From positions 1 through 64,000 of the forward strand of contig CANNQU010000001.1 in assembly GCA_947507965.1 (NCBI GenBank): 64,000 nt of DNA. The letters are read 5' to 3'. Within the stretch, counting starts at the first letter, position 1, and every line of letters begins with the position of its first letter. This document shows positions 61,272 to 64,000 of this stretch, in pieces. The notes under the pieces were generated by a model that saw only the letters and a program-made list of their open reading frames with translations, searched no databases and had not been told where the DNA came from. The stretch is from Bacteroidota bacterium. Its GTDB lineage: Bacteria > Bacteroidota > Bacteroidia > UKL13-3. The translations under genes and the position numbers were made by a program.

Positions 61272-63821
61272 TTAATTCTTCATAAACCGAACACTTTGTA
61301 TTCCGTTTTCATTGATCACATTTACAAAATAAACGCCTGCTGCTAAGCGCGATACATCGGCCTTGTAATAGGATGTAACATTTTCGAATTGCATCAATAT
61401 CGCACCCGATATATCGGTAATTTTTATCGTTGCATTCGTGGCAGGAAGTATAATATTTAAATAACTATTGGTTGGATTAGGATAAGCCGTAATTCCTGCT
61501 TTCACGTTCATTTGCAATCCTTTTGATGGCGTAAAATCAGTGTTTTCTTGATTCATGTTTTCTGCATCTCCAAGGTTATCATCCGATAAAGGAACCTCAA
61601 AATTATGACTTCCGAACCATCTGCAATTCACTACTACTTGCTTGCACACCGTGGTGGTACAATGCTTCACACTATCAAATACGGTTAAACAAACAGTGAA
61701 TGTTCGTTTACTGAAGAAGGCATGGTATGGACTTTTTGATGATGAGAAGCTCGAATCGCCAAACGACCACCAATAGGATGTACCACCTACCGTAGTATTT
61801 ATGAATCTGAACATATTACAGAAATTATAATAATAGAAACTTGGTGTAGGGCAGCAGGTTTGTGGAATAACAATGGTTTTACAGAAGGTATTGGTGCAAA
61901 TACTATCATTACATTTCGTAACTTTCAAACAAACAGTATACGTGCCGGGTTGAGCATAAATATGCTTCAATGGGTTTTTATCGGTACTGTAGGTGCCATC
62001 GCCCCACGACCATTTATACGTCATGCAACTATCGCCATAACTATAATTCAGAACCTCTACTTTTTTATCAGCACATTTAACAGTAGCTCCAAAGTATGCA
62101 TGTGAGTTACAACATGAAGGAGGGATTACTACCGTTTTACAGATATAATTTAAACAGGTCGTATCAGCGCATTTTCTAATAATTAAACATACATTATATG
62201 TTCCGGCATTGGCATAAATGTGTGGTGCAGGATGATTGTCATAACTATACGTTCCATCACCCCACGACCATTTAGAGGTGAAGCAACTATCTCCCGTAGA
62301 GGCATTACCGACTTCTAATTTTCTTAGATTACAATTTATAAAGGGATTAAAGTTTGCTTGCAAGTTACATGAGGTGCAATTAATGGTAATTGTTTTACAG
62401 ATTAAAGTATCCTTACATATCGTATTCGAACCAGGGGTAAATCTCTTTATCGTAAGACAAATGGTATAGGTGCCATTACTTGTAAAGGTATGATGTGGAT
62501 CTTTCGTTGTAGCAAAAGCAGATGAATCGCCAAAATTCCACGAATAACCATACACCCCGGTGGTGTCGCCTACTGCTGCAAGGAATGAACCAACCCTTGA
62601 TGGGCATGCAATGGAATACGTCCAGTTTCCAGTTAAGGTACAACCACCTGAAGTGTTGCAATTCACATTCACTGTTTTACATATTGTGGTGTCAAAACAA
62701 GGAACGGAGGTACTGATAATATATCTTTTAACTCTCAAACAAACGGTATAGGTTCCATTATTTGCATAGGTGTGAGTGCCACTCTTGAGTGTTCCAAGAG
62801 CCGAATTGTCTCCGTAGTTCCAAGAATATACATAATTCCCGGTGGTATCAGCCACCCCCGAAGTGAAACTAACCACCCGTGAAGGACAAGCAACACCAAA
62901 ACTCCAATTGGCATACGTAGAACATGTATTACAATTTATTGTGATTGTTTTACACGTATAGGTGTAACAAGAAGTATCGGTACATGATCTCACTTTCAAG
63001 CACACATTATAGGTTCCACTACCTGGAAAGATATGGCCCATAGTACTGTTTTTGTTTGTTTGAATAGACGACGTATTATCTCCCCAAAACCAATCATAGA
63101 TACCACAAGAATTCGAATCCTGAATAGCAAAAATCAGCTCCTTGCAATTCACGCTGCTCGTAGTATTGGTAAAGTTAGGCGTATGCACCCCACCTACCGT
63201 TACCGTTTTACATATTGTGGTGTCTTTACATACCACACCGTTATCATACTTTTTAACATTAAAACATACGGTATAACTACCATTATTAGGGTAAACATGG
63301 CTAGTGGAAAGGTGATTCAATGTATCATAATGTTGATCCCCAAAACTCCAGGTGTATTTATACAATCCAACACTATCGGTGTTCGAACCGGCAAATGATA
63401 CCGTCCGAGTAGCGCAATTGTAGGACCAGTTCCAACCAAGAGTTCCCAAAGCACAACCAGTGCCACAGTTCACGGTCACTGTTTTACAGATGGTATCACT
63501 ACAAATTCCACCATTTACCTGCTTAAACATAATCAAACAAATGGTATAGGTACCATTGGCCGTAAAGGTATAATTGGCGTTTCTGGTAGATGCAAAAGTA
63601 GCGCTACCATATTTCCAGATATAAGATACTCCAGAATCATTTGAATTGGTTACAAATGAAGTATTCGTAAAATAAATCGATTTGCAATTATTCGGACTAA
63701 CTTGAGTAATAAAGTCCGCATGAAAATTGCAGGTGGCATTTGCATGGTTTACAAAGAGCAACATGAAAATTGCCATTAGGGCCATTGAAATGTTTTTGCT
63801 GAATTGGTAGAATGATTTCAT
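61272..63821 (-). CDS. Cys-rich PKD-repeat protein with T9SS type A tail
   Basis: The 849-residue protein has a long signal peptide (about residues 1-29) and eight PKD-like repeats with aromatic-rich cores (YTWSFGDQHYD, YDWFWGDNTS, YSWNYGDNSA, YSWNFGDSSA, SKWSWGDGTY, YKWSWGDGTY, YWWSFGDSS). Each repeat closes on a cysteine-containing segment such as CKTVTVNC, so paired Cys may form disulfides. It ends with T9SS type A (TAYPNPTNSYLNIIL, AGVYFVNVINENGIQSVRF). Likely a surface adhesin or scaffold. A strong terminator follows. Confidence 0.92.
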   Translation of the reverse strand: MKSFYQFSKNISMALMAIFMLLFVNHANATCNFHADFITQVSPNNCKSIYFTNTSFVTNSNDSGVSYIWKYGSATFASTRNANYTFTANGTYTICLIMFKQVNGGICSDTICKTVTVNCGTGCALGTLGWNWSYNCATRTVSFAGSNTDSVGLYKYTWSFGDQHYDTLNHLSTSHVYPNNGSYTVCFNVKKYDNGVVCKDTTICKTVTVGGVHTPNFTNTTSSVNCKELIFAIQDSNSCGIYDWFWGDNTSSIQTNKNSTMGHIFPGSGTYNVCLKVRSCTDTSCYTYTCKTITINCNTCSTYANWSFGVACPSRVVSFTSGVADTTGNYVYSWNYGDNSALGTLKSGTHTYANNGTYTVCLRVKRYIISTSVPCFDTTICKTVNVNCNTSGGCTLTGNWTYSIACPSRVGSFLAAVGDTTGVYGYSWNFGDSSAFATTKDPHHTFTSNGTYTICLTIKRFTPGSNTICKDTLICKTITINCTSCNLQANFNPFINCNLRKLEVGNASTGDSCFTSKWSWGDGTYSYDNHPAPHIYANAGTYNVCLIIRKCADTTCLNYICKTVVIPPSCCNSHAYFGATVKCADKKVEVLNYSYGDSCMTYKWSWGDGTYSTDKNPLKHIYAQPGTYTVCLKVTKCNDSICTNTFCKTIVIPQTCCPTPSFYYYNFCNMFRFINTTVGGTSYWWSFGDSSFSSSKSPYHAFFSKRTFTVCLTVFDSVKHCTTTVCKQVVVNCRWFGSHNFEVPLSDDNLGDAENMNQENTDFTPSKGLQMNVKAGITAYPNPTNSYLNIILPATNATIKITDISGAILMQFENVTSYYKADVSRLAAGVYFVNVINENGIQSVRFMKN

Positions 63822-63873
63822 AATAGAAAAATTTAGAATATACTATATAGTCGACTCCCCTTTAAAAGGTTGC

Positions 63874-64000
63874 TTAGTTTATAATTATCTTTTGCGAAAA
63901 TAACCTATTTCCCTCCATCGTCATAATAAAATAGATTCCTGCCATTAACCCATTGACTTCAATGGTTTTAGAGTTAATGGTTCCCTCCAAAACAGTTGCA
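63874..64000 (-). CDS. T9SS type A sorting domain, C-terminal fragment (runs off the window)
   Basis: Only the last 42 codons are inside the window. They read INSKTIEVNGLMAGIYFIM and end GNRLFSQKIIIN before the stop at 63874, the typical end of a T9SS type A domain (L-x-x-G-x-Y, then K-x-x-x). The gene is upstream of, and on the same strand as, the Cys-rich PKD gene, 52 bp away. The body and function lie outside the window. Confidence 0.75.
   Translation of the reverse strand, partial: ATVLEGTINSKTIEVNGLMAGIYFIMTMEGNRLFSQKIIIN

Noticed and set aside
1-64000. tRNA, rRNA or known riboswitch genes
   Set aside because: No cloverleaf, rRNA-like block or recognisable riboswitch consensus was noticed by eye; a tRNAscan/Rfam run would be needed to exclude small RNAs.

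Overview
The window is a stretch of Bacteroidota (Bacteroidetes) chromosome, probably from a free-living, surface-active lineage. Several things point there: six products carrying type IX secretion (T9SS) C-terminal sorting domains, a PorD/DUF4835-like T9SS gene, families centred on this phylum (DUF2480, PspC-DUF2807, HYC_CC_PP, TapB-like), and TAnnTTTG/TAnnTTCG promoter boxes with few Shine-Dalgarno sequences. I see no rRNA, tRNA, CRISPR array, transposase or prophage.

Layout. 1-900: a RelE-type toxin-antitoxin pair bracketed by an imperfect inverted repeat, with a separate palindrome beside it. 901-8580: a giant 2559-residue PKD-repeat surface protein with a T9SS type B signal. 8.6-14.5 kb: O-methyltransferase/GNAT operon, pckA, and a PadR-PspC/DUF2807 operon. 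14.8-18.9 kb: two glycosyltransferases, MmcQ, an unknown anchored protein and an isolated ccmB. 19-29.4 kb: universal stress/HD pair, yicC, RluD-type synthase, DUF2480, DUF3089, thiolase, comF, a persulfide dioxygenase-rhodanese fusion and a tRNA dihydrouridine synthase. 29.5-36.2 kb: PlsC-like acyltransferase, bamD, omega subunit, coaBC, porD, a second RluA-type synthase and arginase. 36.4-45 kb: a T9SS cargo gene, a TapB-like gene, a heavy-metal operon (HYC_CC_PP protein, TonB receptor with a fused N-terminal HMA domain, metal-binding lipoprotein), and a secreted metacaspase beside a small secreted protein. 45-50.6 kb: folP, a T9SS protein, thioredoxin-like protein, Kir-type K+ channel, TatD and flavin reductase. 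50.7-53.8 kb: a compact DUF4956 / membrane-fusion / TolC-like operon. 53.8-64 kb: divergent alpha-amylase and pfkA, acyltransferase 3, PAP2 phosphatase, a CotH-kinase/LTD/T9SS protein, a Cys-rich PKD T9SS protein and the C-terminus of another T9SS cargo.

How it fits together. Housekeeping (PEP carboxykinase, phosphofructokinase, CoA, folate, RNA modification, outer-membrane assembly) is interleaved with envelope and surface functions. PorD and BamD belong to the machinery that places proteins in or beyond the outer membrane, and the window holds six candidate T9SS cargoes. The best candidates for undescribed biology are the DUF4956-adaptor-TolC operon, which lacks a recognisable pump and has structured direct repeats in front of it; the HMA-TonB receptor fusion operon; the secreted metacaspase pair; and a recurrent near-leaderless arrangement in which a TAnnTTTG/TAnnTTCG box ends 3-9 nt before the start codon of at least ten genes.
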